Notes: a model not told the origin generated them from the letters alone. A DNA stretch of 64,000 nucleotides from Hyphomicrobiaceae bacterium (GCA_021324465.1 JAJPJB010000048.1:1-64000); one strand, 5' to 3'; counted from the stretch's first letter, positions 51,021 through 60,629 are shown. Translations and numbers: made by a program.

Positions 51021-51926
51021 ATGACGGTCAGGACTCAAATCCTCCGCGTCGTCGAGCAGGAAGACATCAATTTTCTGCTCACCAACCGCATTCCGCGGCG
51101 GCTTGCGACGCAATTTATCGGCTGGTTCAGCCAAATCGAGCAGCCGGTGATCCGGGATCTGTCGATCGCCACCTGGCGCTTGTTTTCCGATCTCGACCTG
51201 TCGGAGGCCAAGAAATCCAAATTTTCAAGTCTGCACGACTGCTTCATTCGCGAGCTCAAGGATGGCGCGCGACCGATCGATGCCAGGCCCGATATTGTGA
51301 TCAGTCCGTGCGATGCCATCATTGGTGCACACGGCATGCTGGACGGCACCCAATTGTTTCAAGCCAAGGGCTTTCCCTACACGCTGGAAGACTTGCTACC
51401 CGATCCGGCATTGGTCGAAAAGCATCGCGATGGGTGCTATGTGACGCTGCGGCTCAAATCGAGCATGTATCATCGTTTCCATGCGCCGCACGACGCCCAC
51501 ATCGATCAGGTGATCTATGTCTCGGGGGATACCTGGAACGTCAATCCGATCGCGCTTAAGCGGATCGAGCGCCTGTTCTGCAAGAATGAGCGCGCGATCG
51601 TCCGCATGTCCCTGGCCCACGGCGGCCATCATGTGACGCTGGTCGCGGTCGCCGCCATTCTGGTGGCAAGCATCCGCCTGCATTGCATCGACGGGCTGCT
51701 CGGCCGCGACTACCGCGGCCGCAATGTCATTGTTTGTGACAGTCAGGTGCGCAAAGGCGACGAGCTCGGCTGGTTTCAACACGGCTCGACCGTCATTGTG
51801 TTCGCGCCCGACGGCTTTGCGTTGTGCGAGAATGTTCAGGAGGGCGCGATAATCCATATGGGGCAGCCGCTGCTGCGGATGTCCGGAAGCATTTTGAAGT
51901 CTAGCCGGCCTTTTTCATGTCCCTAG
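51021..51926 (+). CDS. psd: phosphatidylserine decarboxylase family protein (full-length type)
   Basis: FSSLHDCFIRELKDGARPIDARPDIVISPCDAIIGAHG; MYHRFHAPHDAHI; pyruvoyl cleavage-type GWFQHGSTVIVF (Ser codon 51786-51788). Confidence 0.9.
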   Translation: MTVRTQILRVVEQEDINFLLTNRIPRRLATQFIGWFSQIEQPVIRDLSIATWRLFSDLDLSEAKKSKFSSLHDCFIRELKDGARPIDARPDIVISPCDAIIGAHGMLDGTQLFQAKGFPYTLEDLLPDPALVEKHRDGCYVTLRLKSSMYHRFHAPHDAHIDQVIYVSGDTWNVNPIALKRIERLFCKNERAIVRMSLAHGGHHVTLVAVAAILVASIRLHCIDGLLGRDYRGRNVIVCDSQVRKGDELGWFQHGSTVIVFAPDGFALCENVQEGAIIHMGQPLLRMSGSILKSSRPFSCP

Positions 51927-52536
51927 CCTGGGCATCATCAAGCTCATTGGCGCGCTTGCAGGCCGGCCGGCTGCTCACCCGTTTCCAATACTGTTCGAAG
52001 GCGGGCCGCCGTTCGAGCATGCCGAACATCATGCCGAAGCCAATATGCGATCCGACATAGAGATCGGCCGCGGTGAAATGGTTACCGACGAGATATTCGC
52101 TCTTCGATATTGCAGCCTCGAGCGTATCTATCGCCCGTGCGTAGTTGCCATAACCCATCATCCGTTCGCGCTCGGGCGGCACGACAAAACCGAGCGCCTT
52201 GTTGCTCGACGCGGCCTCGATCGGGCCGGCGCAAAAGAACAGCCAGCGATAATAGGGCGCGCGCAGTCGGTCGCCCGCCGGCGGGGCAAGCCGCGCTTGC
52301 GGAAAGGCGTCCGCCAGATAGGCGCAGATCGCCGCCGTCTCGGTCACGATGGCATCGCCGTGGCGCAAGGCCGGCACCTTGCCCATCGGATTGATGGCGA
52401 GATAGGCAGGTCCTTTCATGGTCGAGGCATAATCCAAAAGTTCAACTTTGTAAGGCTGGCCGACTTCCTCCAGCATCCACCGCGCGACACGGCCGCGCGA
52501 CTGTGGATTGGTGTAAAGCACGAGTTCGTCTGCCAT
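51901..52536 (-). CDS. glutathione S-transferase family protein
   Basis: LVLYTNPQSRGRVARWMLEEVGQPYKVELLDYASTMKGPAYLAINPMGKVPALRHGDAIVTETAAICAYLADAFP. Confidence 0.93.
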   Translation of the reverse strand: MADELVLYTNPQSRGRVARWMLEEVGQPYKVELLDYASTMKGPAYLAINPMGKVPALRHGDAIVTETAAICAYLADAFPQARLAPPAGDRLRAPYYRWLFFCAGPIEAASSNKALGFVVPPERERMMGYGNYARAIDTLEAAISKSEYLVGNHFTAADLYVGSHIGFGMMFGMLERRPAFEQYWKRVSSRPACKRANELDDAQARDMKKAG

Positions 52537-52763
52537 CGGCGTCTCCTTCCTCCACGGCTTGCGTTGATGTGCCGGGATGAATGTGGAGTGTCAATGGCGA
52601 GCCCATCTACATTGTCATTGCACCGGGCGGACTTCTTTATGGGTGGCGCGCCGGTGGGGTGACCCGGGGGATTCGCAGGCGATGATTGGACTTTGCTTGC
52701 CGCCCAAAAGGCGTTCAACCCGCATGTTGCCGGCACGCTATGCACCGGGGGCGCGCAGCAGTG

Positions 52764-52880
52764 CTAAGCCAATACCGCGAGAACGGTATGAGCAAGATGA
52801 AGCAAATGCGCCGCTGCGCCGGTCTTGGCGAGCGTCGCCGCCAACAGAATGCCGGCCACCGGCAGCAAGGCGGAAAGCAT
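52764..52880 (-). CDS. possible 38-aa hydrophobic small protein
   Basis: ATG..TAG reading MLSALLPVAGILLAATLAKTGAAAHLLHLAHTVLAVLA in an otherwise non-coding gap. Below the ORF-track length cutoff. Confidence 0.2.
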   Translation of the reverse strand: MLSALLPVAGILLAATLAKTGAAAHLLHLAHTVLAVLA

Positions 52881-53220
52881 CGGATGCTTCCGGTCATCCG
52901 TAATAAGCCGCTTCACCATATTCCGCTCACCGGAATCTCAACAGTCCGTACGCGCAAAATCTGCAGGCGCACTATTTGTTGCGCGGATTAAGTCGAATTA
53001 ATGTGATTGGGGTCACACCAAGCGCAGTGCGTACCGATGTAAACGCGGAGTAAAATTTCACAAAGCGCCCGGCGCCGGAACTTCTCGATCGCTATCCGGC
53101 CAAGATCGGTTATGAAGCACAGGAGACTGCCATTCCCATCGTGCCGGACCGACAGGACAGTCTCTTGGCGCCGTGAATTGCTCGCAGGCCGCCGCCGTCT
53201 TTGACGGGCATTTTGGCGCC

Positions 53221-54489
53221 TTACCGGGACGGCAGTCGCGCCGACTGCAGCGCGGTCTTGGCCGTGCGGCTGCGGAGCGATCGGCGACTGAGCACGCGCG
53301 CAGCGCTGAGCGGAATGTCGAGGGCTGCCGGCCAGGGGTCGTCCCAGGCAAAGACCGCTGCCGAAGAGGCGCGGCGCAGCGAACGGATGTAATCGCCGGG
53401 CGATAGCCGTCCGCTTGCGATCTCGTGCAGGCAAGCGACAAGGTCGCGCGCAAAATACACCCACTTCACGCCGCTGCGCGCCGCGCGCGGATTGACTGCT
53501 TCGCCGCTTGCGAGCTGCCAGGCTATTGCCGGAAAGTCGAGGCCTGCCGCGGCCCCGAGCGCGATCCAGGTCCAGGCCCGTGCGTTGACATCGAGAATTT
53601 TGTAGAGACCTTGGCGCCCGTCGAATTTGAATTCGATCTCAACCAGGCCGCTATAGTCGAGCGACGTGAGGAAGCGCACAGCCGCCGCTTCGATCTCGGG
53701 CGCGTCGATGGTTTCGACGAGAGTGCTGGTGAAACCGAATTCGACCGGGTACTGCCGCCGCCGGCGCGCCACGAGTGCACCGATCGGAGCGCCGCGATCC
53801 CATATGCCGGCATAGGAAAACTGTGCTGAGCCGTCGCCGGGTATCAGCTCTTGAATCATAATATTGTCCGTGCCGACCAACGCCTTCGCTTGTTCATAGC
53901 GGGCGCGCAGCACTTGCCCGTTATCTGCTCGCCAGGCCTTGGCATCGACAAAGGCATTGCGCGCCTCACGGACCGTGGGCTTGAGGATCACCGGAAACGG
54001 CAGATCGATCTCGGCGAGATCGTCGTGGGCGCGCGGATAATAGGTGCCTGGATAGGGTAGACCGAGCATCGCGGCGCGCGCATTCATTTGCCGCTTGTCA
54101 TAGGCGAAACGGACCGTCTCCCAGGCCGGCGTCGTGAGGGTGAAGACGGTCGAGAGTGCGGCGTGATTTTGCGCAACAAAGCGCAGGTCAGCGTCGCTGC
54201 CGGGAAACAGCATCCAGCCCGAAAGGCCGCAGCGATGATGCAGGTCGCCGAGAAAGCGGAGCGCCCCCTCGTCACGCGGTCCCGGCCAGGTGAAGCTGCG
54301 CGTCACGTAACGTGAAAGCTTGGCGAGCGGGCTGTCGTCGGTGACGAGCCAGACCGGAATGCCGCGCCGGCCGAGGCTGCGCGCAATTGCGAGAGTGCCA
54401 TGCGCGCCGCCGAGGAGGATGGCGCCGCGCCGCGTCTGTGTTCTGATCTCGGTCTGCAATCTCGGCGCCGCTTGTTCGGATTGTCTCAT
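53221..54489 (-). CDS. ATP-grasp domain protein (carboxylate-amine ligase-like)
   Basis: AILLGGAHGTLAIARSLGRRGIPVWLVTDD; FPVILKPTVREARNAF; IMIQELIPGDGSAQFSYAG; LVEIEFKFDGRQGLYKILDVNARAWTW. Confidence 0.88.
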   Translation of the reverse strand: MRQSEQAAPRLQTEIRTQTRRGAILLGGAHGTLAIARSLGRRGIPVWLVTDDSPLAKLSRYVTRSFTWPGPRDEGALRFLGDLHHRCGLSGWMLFPGSDADLRFVAQNHAALSTVFTLTTPAWETVRFAYDKRQMNARAAMLGLPYPGTYYPRAHDDLAEIDLPFPVILKPTVREARNAFVDAKAWRADNGQVLRARYEQAKALVGTDNIMIQELIPGDGSAQFSYAGIWDRGAPIGALVARRRRQYPVEFGFTSTLVETIDAPEIEAAAVRFLTSLDYSGLVEIEFKFDGRQGLYKILDVNARAWTWIALGAAAGLDFPAIAWQLASGEAVNPRAARSGVKWVYFARDLVACLHEIASGRLSPGDYIRSLRRASSAAVFAWDDPWPAALDIPLSAARVLSRRSLRSRTAKTALQSARLPSR

Positions 54490-55751
54490 TGCGGCTGCGA
54501 CAGGTTGTGCGCGGCCGCGCCGAATTCGGAATCGGCAGACGACAAAAATTCGCGGCCGACGCTGGCGGTGTCGGCCAACGCCGCCTTTGTCACTGCGTAT
54601 GCGGTGAAAGGCGCGCCGGCAATGAAGCGCAACAGCGGTCCATAGCTTCGAACGGCGTAGGAACCGACAAAGTGCAGTTTTGCCACGGTCGATTCAAAGC
54701 CGGTACCGAGCAGGGGCGCGCCGCCATCGCAGGCGATCTTGTCGAGGATTCGCCGCGACAGGATCCCAAGCCGTGCAATGTCGACGCGATAGCCAGTACC
54801 CAGCAAGACATGATCGAAAGTTCGCGCGCCATTGTCGAGCTCGAGCACGATGCCGGCGGTTGTCGCACGCACCCCGGTAATGATGCGCCCGGTATTGCAG
54901 CTCACGTTGGCAAAACGCGGCTTGAGCCAGCCGGCGGCGGCGGGCTTGAGACAGCGTCGGGAAAATTCTTCGCGCAAATTTTTCGGCAGATGCCGGGTGA
55001 GACCGGGAAATTCCGCGAGCCAGCTCAGTGGAAACGGTCCTACGGCCGAGGGTGCGTCGAGCGCTTGGCGTAACCGCCGCAGCGAGGATTTGGCCCCTCC
55101 GTCGGTCAGATTGTCCAGCCAGCGAATATCACCCCGGCTGATGAGCTCGGCTGCCGCGCCGGCTTCCGACAACAGCGCTGCGGATTCGCACGCGCTTTGG
55201 CCGCGGCCGACGACCGCAACACGCTTGCCGCCAAAGATCGACAGGTCGGCGTGATCGCAGGTATGCGAAACAACATCCTTGGACAGGCCGGCGAAGAGCG
55301 GCGGCCGATAGTCCTGATTGCGCAAGCCCGTCGCGACGACGACGCGGTCGGCGGAGATCGTCTCGCCGTCGCGCAGCGTCAGCGTGAAACCATTGCTGCC
55401 GGCATCGACGAGACGTACGGTGCGATCATCGAGCTGCGGCACCGCGCGCTTTTGGAACCATTCGCCGTAATCGATGAAATCTTCGAGCGGCAGGAGCCTG
55501 TCGTCATCGATGTTATGATCGCGCGCATAAGCATCGAGCGAATGCGCGTGGTTCGGGCTCGCAAGGTGCGTGCCGTGCCACGGCGAGCGCAGCTTCATGC
55601 CTTTCGGCATGTTCTCACGCCAAAAGCCCATGGGCGCGCCGAACACGCAGGTTTTGACGCCAGATTGATCAAGATGCGCGGCAATCGACAGCCCGTACGG
55701 GCCCGCGCCGACGATGGCGACCTCGCAGAAGTTGATTGGTCTCGACGTCAT
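54486..55751 (-). CDS. FAD/NAD(P)-binding oxidoreductase
   Basis: CEVAIVGAGPYGLSIAAHLDQSG; GKRVAVVGRGQSACESAALLSEAGA; DHVLLGTGYRVDI. Overlaps the ATP-grasp gene by 4 bp. Confidence 0.9.
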   Translation of the reverse strand: MTSRPINFCEVAIVGAGPYGLSIAAHLDQSGVKTCVFGAPMGFWRENMPKGMKLRSPWHGTHLASPNHAHSLDAYARDHNIDDDRLLPLEDFIDYGEWFQKRAVPQLDDRTVRLVDAGSNGFTLTLRDGETISADRVVVATGLRNQDYRPPLFAGLSKDVVSHTCDHADLSIFGGKRVAVVGRGQSACESAALLSEAGAAAELISRGDIRWLDNLTDGGAKSSLRRLRQALDAPSAVGPFPLSWLAEFPGLTRHLPKNLREEFSRRCLKPAAAGWLKPRFANVSCNTGRIITGVRATTAGIVLELDNGARTFDHVLLGTGYRVDIARLGILSRRILDKIACDGGAPLLGTGFESTVAKLHFVGSYAVRSYGPLLRFIAGAPFTAYAVTKAALADTASVGREFLSSADSEFGAAAHNLSQPQ

Positions 55752-55985
55752 ATTGCGACGTTGGGCCTGCCGCCTAATATTGGTTAAGGCGCTGATAACG
55801 GGCGAGAAAGTCTGCAACCGCAAGGTAGCAGATTTGCGCGTTCCGGTGCGAATACGGTCGCATTAGCGTTAAGGCGACTTGAGCATCGGCGGAGGGATCG
55901 CCGGCAGGCCGGAGAAATCAATGGGAATACCGACGCGATTGTCGGAAGCGGAAAAGATGCGCTAGTTTTCCGCGGCGCTTCGGGC

Positions 55986-56059
55986 GCGGGTGTAGCTCAA
56001 TGGTAGAGCAGAAGCCTTCCAAGCTTATGACGGGGGTTCGATTCCCCTCACCCGCTCCA
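55986..56059 (+). tRNA. tRNA-Gly (anticodon TCC), CCA encoded
   Basis: GCGGGTG...CACCCGC acceptor pairing, TAGCTCAATGGTAGAGCA D-arm, CTTCCAA anticodon loop, GGTTCGATTCC T-arm. Confidence 0.97.
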
Positions 56060-56189
56060 CCTTCTTCATCTTCGGTAGGTCATCTCCGGCAGATTGCCGG
56101 CAAGCGTGGTTTCCCTCACGCGCGCGGGGCGGTGTCAATGAATATAGATCGAATATGATCGCCCTTCGGTCTTCCGCCCTGCCGTCACG

Positions 56190-56603
56190 CAGCCCGGGTG
56201 ATGTTGTTAATCCGCCAGGCGCTGTTGACCGTCACAACCTCGATCACCGTCGTCGTCGGCTTGCGATCATTGAGGAATTTGACGGTAACGCCGGCTTTGG
56301 CCAGGCGCAGCACCGGTGGCGCTAATCTCGAAGTGCTGTGCGTCCCAATCCCGCGCGTCAAGCGACATCCTTGGCGTCTTTGCCCCGGTAGGAATTGTGG
56401 ATGGCCGCGACAAAGGTGCGTGCCGAACTGTCAGCAGCGCGGGCAGCATCTTTGCAAAGAGGGCTGCCAAAGCTGGCGCGGCAAAAGCCGCATGCGGTGA
56501 GTGTGAAGGCGCGGCGCGAAAGCATGAAGGGCTCTCTTAGGGATTTCACCGATGAGTCGATCGGCGGCCTGGTTCGGTTCAAGGGCGTGGCGCGGCATCG
56601 CAA
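56190..56603 (-). pseudogene. DUF3828-like secreted protein remnant, frameshifted
   Basis: Three pieces in different frames: MLSRRAFTLTACGFCRASFG..FVAAIHNSYRGKDAKDVA, LDARDWDAQHFEISATGAAP, LRLAKAGVTVKFLNDRKPTTTVIEVVTVNSAWRINNITRAA. Confidence 0.6.
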
Positions 56604-56646
56604 AGACTTGCCTTATGCGCCGGCAAGGGGCATTTCTCGGCTGCCT

Positions 56647-56722
56647 AGGAGTGTAGCTCAATGGCTAGAGCACCGGTCTCCAAAACCGGGGGTTGGGGGT
56701 TCGAGTCCCTCCACTCCTGCCA
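56647..56722 (+). tRNA. tRNA-Trp (anticodon CCA), CCA encoded
   Basis: AGGAGTG...CACTCCT acceptor pairing, TAGCTCAATGGCTAGAGCA D-arm, TCTCCAAAA anticodon loop, GGTTCGAGTCC T-arm. Confidence 0.97.
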
Positions 56723-57000
56723 TTTTCGGCGTGGGTCCGGTACGTTCCGTCGCCAATCTCTCAGGTCGGACACTTGGCAGTGGACGGCCGGCAGACCGCA
56801 AAACGCGCGTTTTATCAGACGCCTGTTGTCCGCCTCACTGCGGCGGCTCCCTTGACGCTTCGTTCGCCCGGCAGTAAGTAAGACGCATCGTCAGCGGCCC
56901 GGGATCGGACTTCCGCGACGAACGTATTCCCCAAAGAAACCGCGGGTCGGTCTCGTCCGTAAAGTTGGGCGGGGGCGGGGAATTCTATTGGAATAAGCGC

Positions 57001-57198
57001 ATGGCAAAGGTCAGCCCGTTCAAGTTTCTGCAGGAAGTGCGTGCCGAGGGCCAGAAGGTCACTTGGCCGACCCGCAAAGAGACCACCGTCACCACCATCA
57101 TGGTGTTCGTGATGGTGTTCATCGCATCGATCTTTTTCCTGCTCGCCGATCAGGCCATGCGGCTCGCTGTCAGTTTTCTGCTCGGCATCAATATGTGA
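57001..57198 (+). CDS. secE: preprotein translocase subunit SecE
   Basis: [50 protein letters not shown]; start moved to ATG 57001. Confidence 0.97.
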   Translation: MAKVSPFKFLQEVRAEGQKVTWPTRKETTVTTIMVFVMVFIASIFFLLADQAMRLAVSFLLGINM

Positions 57199-57229
57199 GC
57201 GCTGCAACGCGACGATTTGGAATTCAGCT

Positions 57230-57760
57230 ATGACCAGTCGGTGGTACGCGGTCCACGCCTATTCGAATTTCGAGAACAAGGTTGCGGATTCCATCCGCGA
57301 ACAGGCGAAGCAGCGCGGGCTGTCGCACTTGTTCGAGGAAATCCTGGTTCCGAAAGAGAAGGTGGTCGAGGTCCGCCGCGGGCGCAAGGTCGATGCCGAG
57401 CGCAAATTCTTCCCCGGCTATGTGCTGGTGAAGATGGAGATGACGGATGACGCCTATCACCTGATCAAGAACACGCCGAAGGTGACGGGCTTCCTCGGTT
57501 CCGACAACAAGCCCATGCCGCTGGCCGAGGCCGAGGCGCAGCGTCTTCTTCAGCAGGTGCAGGAAGGCATCGAGCGGCCGAAGCCCTCGGTATCGTTCGA
57601 AGTGGGCGAGCAGGTGCGCGTTGCGGACGGACCGTTTGCCTCGTTCAACGGCACCGTGGAGGAGGTCGACGAAGGGCGGTCGCGGCTCAAAGTGGCGGTG
57701 TCGATCTTCGGCCGCGCCACGCCGGTCGAGCTCGAATTTGGGCAGGTGGAGAAATTATAG
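57230..57760 (+). CDS. nusG: transcription termination/antitermination protein NusG
   Basis: [62 protein letters not shown] region. Confidence 0.98.
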   Translation: MTSRWYAVHAYSNFENKVADSIREQAKQRGLSHLFEEILVPKEKVVEVRRGRKVDAERKFFPGYVLVKMEMTDDAYHLIKNTPKVTGFLGSDNKPMPLAEAEAQRLLQQVQEGIERPKPSVSFEVGEQVRVADGPFASFNGTVEEVDEGRSRLKVAVSIFGRATPVELEFGQVEKL

Positions 57761-57771
57761 GTGATCCTGTA

Positions 57772-57870
57772 TCCCGGATGCGGTGCAGCACGCAGTGATG
57801 CACCGCTGTTCCGGGATCGTAACGGTCCCGGGTCTGCGGCGCACCGCTTCGCGCTGCACCGCGCCCGGGA
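57772..57870. repeat. paired 45-bp palindromic units in inverted orientation
   Basis: Unit 1 57772-57816 TCCCGGATGCGGTGCAGC...TTCCGGGA; unit 2 57826-57870 TCCCGGGTCTGCGGCGCACCGC...GCCCGGGA. Unit 2 resembles the reverse complement of unit 1. Confidence 0.8.
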
Positions 57871-57941
57871 AACGAAGTGGACCCGTGGGAGGTGAGGCGG
57901 TCGCCAGCTGTCAAGATCCGCACCACTAACAGGAGTAGCGA

Positions 57942-58370
57942 ATGGCAAAGAAAATTACCGGCTATGTGAAATTGCAGGTGCCGGCGGGCGCGGCCAATCC
58001 GTCGCCGCCGATCGGACCCGCCCTGGGCCAGCGCGGCCTCAACATCATGGAGTTCTGCAAGGCCTTTAATGCGCAGACCCAGAAGATGGAGAAGGGCGCG
58101 CCAATTCCGGTGACGATCACGGTCTATGCCGACCGCTCGTTCACCTTTGAACTTCGCACCCCTCCGGTATCGTACTTCCTCAAGAAGGCCGCCAAGCTCG
58201 AAAGCGGCTCAAAGACCCCGGGCCGCGACGTCGCGGGCTCGGTCACCCAGTCGCAGGTGCGCGAGATCGCCGAGCAGAAGATGAAGGACTTGAACTGCGA
58301 CACCATTGAAGCGGCCATGCGCATGGTCGAGGGATCGGCGCGTTCGATGGGACTGGAGGTGAAAGCATGA
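57942..58370 (+). CDS. rplK: 50S ribosomal protein L11
   Basis: [43 protein letters not shown]. Confidence 0.98.
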   Translation: MAKKITGYVKLQVPAGAANPSPPIGPALGQRGLNIMEFCKAFNAQTQKMEKGAPIPVTITVYADRSFTFELRTPPVSYFLKKAAKLESGSKTPGRDVAGSVTQSQVREIAEQKMKDLNCDTIEAAMRMVEGSARSMGLEVKA

Positions 58371-59080
58371 GCCGGCTGGGAAAGCGCACGATCGACGCGC
58401 GCAAGGGGATCGACCGCGAGAAGCTTTATCCGCTTGCCGAGGCCGTGAAGATGGTCAAGGCGCGGGCCAAGGCCAAATTCGACGAGACCGTCGAAATTGC
58501 CATGAACCTTGGTGTCGATCCGCGTCACGCCGATCAGCAGGTGCGCGGGGTAGTCAATCTGCCGAACGGCACCGGCCGTACCGTGCGGGTCGCCGTGTTC
58601 GCGCGCGGCGCCAAAGCCGATGAGGCCAAAGCCGCGGGCGCTGATGTGGTCGGGGCCGAGGACCTGGTCGAGAAAGTGCAGGGCGGCAATATCGACTTTG
58701 ATCGCGTCATCGCAACGCCCGATCTGATGCCGCTGGTCGGCCGTCTTGGCAAAGTGCTGGGCCCGCGCGGACTGATGCCCAATCCAAAGGTCGGCACAGT
58801 GACCATGGACGTGACCAATGCGGTCAAAGGTGCCAAGGGCGGCTCGGTCGAGTTCCGCGTCGAAAAGGCCGGCATTGTCCAGGCCGGGGTCGGCAAGGCC
58901 TCGTTCAGCGAGGAAAAGCTGGTCGAGAATATTCGCGCTTTTGCGGACGCCGTGCAGAAGTCGCGGCCGCAGGGCGCCAAGGGCCACTTTATTAATCGCG
59001 TGGCCATCTCCTCGACGATGGGTCCCGGCGTCAAAGTCGACGTGAGCAGCGTCTTCGGTGTGTCGGAGCAGGCCCGCTGA
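58367..59080 (+). CDS. rplA: 50S ribosomal protein L1
   Basis: [46 protein letters not shown]. Confidence 0.98.
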   Translation: MSRLGKRTIDARKGIDREKLYPLAEAVKMVKARAKAKFDETVEIAMNLGVDPRHADQQVRGVVNLPNGTGRTVRVAVFARGAKADEAKAAGADVVGAEDLVEKVQGGNIDFDRVIATPDLMPLVGRLGKVLGPRGLMPNPKVGTVTMDVTNAVKGAKGGSVEFRVEKAGIVQAGVGKASFSEEKLVENIRAFADAVQKSRPQGAKGHFINRVAISSTMGPGVKVDVSSVFGVSEQAR

Positions 59081-59120
59081 GACGGCCGCCGCCTCTTGTG
59101 GCGCAGGGTGGTGGGACGCC

Positions 59121-59168
59121 GCTCGGCAATTGCGGCTTGGCAAGGCTCGGCAATTAGGGCTTGGCAAG
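59121..59168 (+). repeat. 2 x 24-bp tandem direct repeat
   Basis: GCTCGGCAATTGCGGCTTGGCAAG then GCTCGGCAATTAGGGCTTGGCAAG (2 mismatches). Confidence 0.9.
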
Positions 59169-59439
59169 TCTGTCGCGAACGGCTAAATATCGCTGAGGGC
59201 GTGCCGGCCCGTTTTGTCGGCGCGCCTTTGTTCGCTTCTCAAAAACCTGTGAGTGAAATGCGCTCTTAGGCTGATCCGAGTCGGATTTTCTAAGAGACAC
59301 AAGAGCTTGCGGAGTTTGCTAAGCGCATTCCTGTCCAAGACTGCGGGCGCCAGCAACGGCTTAATCCAGCCCTCGACGAGGGCCAAGCCAGCATAGACGG
59401 GCGAAGGACGAGGGCTGGGGCCTCAAATGGGCCGGTTGC

Positions 59440-59545
59440 CCTTCGGTTCTGACCTCGACGACCCGGAGTAGCGCGAGCTACGCGCCGGGGGGCAGGCTCA
59501 ACGTCGTCCTGCCCCGGTTTGCCCTCCTTGCAAGGAGGGACCGTG
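59440..59545 (+). promoter_or_regulatory. putative L10 leader (autogenous control region of rplJL)
   Basis: Successive hairpins GTAGC/GCTAC (59468-59481), GGGGCAGG/CCTGCCCC (59489-59515) and the perfect palindrome CCCTCCTTGCAAGGAGGG (59522-59539), upstream of rplJ. Confidence 0.6.
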
Positions 59546-59608
59546 CGGGACGGCCGGCATCAACCCGGCGGGTTTCGCAAGGCGCGGACCGCCAACCGGA
59601 GAGAGCTT

Positions 59609-60136
59609 TTGGATCGCGCGGCAAAAAGCGAGTTCGTGGCGTCTCTTGGCGAGGTCTTCAAGGCCACCAAGGTTGTCGTCGTGGCTCATTACTCCGGCCT
59701 CACGGTCGCCCAGATGCAGACTCTGCGTCGGCAGATGAAGCAGGCTGGCGCCAGCGTGAAGGTCGCGAAAAACCGCCTCGCTAAAATCGCTCTTGAGGGC
59801 TCCGACGTCGCTTCCATTGCGTCCCTGCTCAAGGGACCGACCGTGATCGCCTATTCGAACGATCCGGTAGCGGCGCCGAAGGTCGCCATCGATTTCGCCA
59901 AGGCCAACGAGCAGTTTGTCATTCTTGGCGGCGCGATGGGCAAGACCACGCTCGATCCGAACGGGGTCAAGGCGCTTGCCGCCCTGCCGTCGCTCGACGA
60001 GTTGCGGGCCAAAATCGTCGGCCTCATCCAGGCGCCCGCAACCAAGATCGCCCAGGTGGTCAATGCACCCGCGGCGAAAGTCGCCCGCGTGGTCCAGGCC
60101 TATGCCTCAAAGAGCGGGGAAAGCGCGGCAGCCTGA
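59609..60136 (+). CDS. rplJ: 50S ribosomal protein L10
   Basis: (L/M)[61 protein letters not shown] start at 59609 preferred; an in-frame GTG exists at 59543. Confidence 0.93.
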   Translation: MDRAAKSEFVASLGEVFKATKVVVVAHYSGLTVAQMQTLRRQMKQAGASVKVAKNRLAKIALEGSDVASIASLLKGPTVIAYSNDPVAAPKVAIDFAKANEQFVILGGAMGKTTLDPNGVKALAALPSLDELRAKIVGLIQAPATKIAQVVNAPAAKVARVVQAYASKSGESAAA

Positions 60137-60178
60137 GGCTGCCTCAGCTCACACGGTTAGAACCGAAGGACATTGAAC

Positions 60179-60562
60179 ATGGCTGATCTGCAGAAAATCG
60201 TCGACGACCTCTCGAGCCTCACCGTGCTCGAAGCCGCCGAACTCGCCAAGTTGCTTGAGGAGAAGTGGGGTGTCTCCGCGGCTGCCGCAGTTGCGGTTGC
60301 GGCCGGTCCGGCCGCCGCTGGTGCCGGCGGCGCCGCGCCCGCCGAAGAGAAGACCGAATTTACGGTCGTTCTGGCCTCTGCCGGCGACAAGAAGATCGAG
60401 GTCATTAAGGAAGTCCGCGCCATCACGGGGCTCGGCCTCAAGGAGGCCAAGGACCTGGTCGAAGGCGCGCCCAAGAACGTCAAGGAGGCTGTCAGCAAGG
60501 ATGACGCCGCCAAGATCAAGGCGCAGCTGGAAAAAGTCGGCGCCAAGGTTGAGCTTAAGTAA
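60179..60562 (+). CDS. rplL: 50S ribosomal protein L7/L12
   Basis: [84 protein letters not shown]. Confidence 0.98.
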   Translation: MADLQKIVDDLSSLTVLEAAELAKLLEEKWGVSAAAAVAVAAGPAAAGAGGAAPAEEKTEFTVVLASAGDKKIEVIKEVRAITGLGLKEAKDLVEGAPKNVKEAVSKDDAAKIKAQLEKVGAKVELK

Positions 60563-60629
60563 GTAGTGCTTACTTATAGGGAACGCCCGGCCGAGCGCGG
60601 TGATGCCGGGCTTCCAAGAGCGTGAATAG

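Noticed and set aside
58124-59167. 347-aa minus-strand ORF
   Set aside because: Antisense to rplK/rplA.
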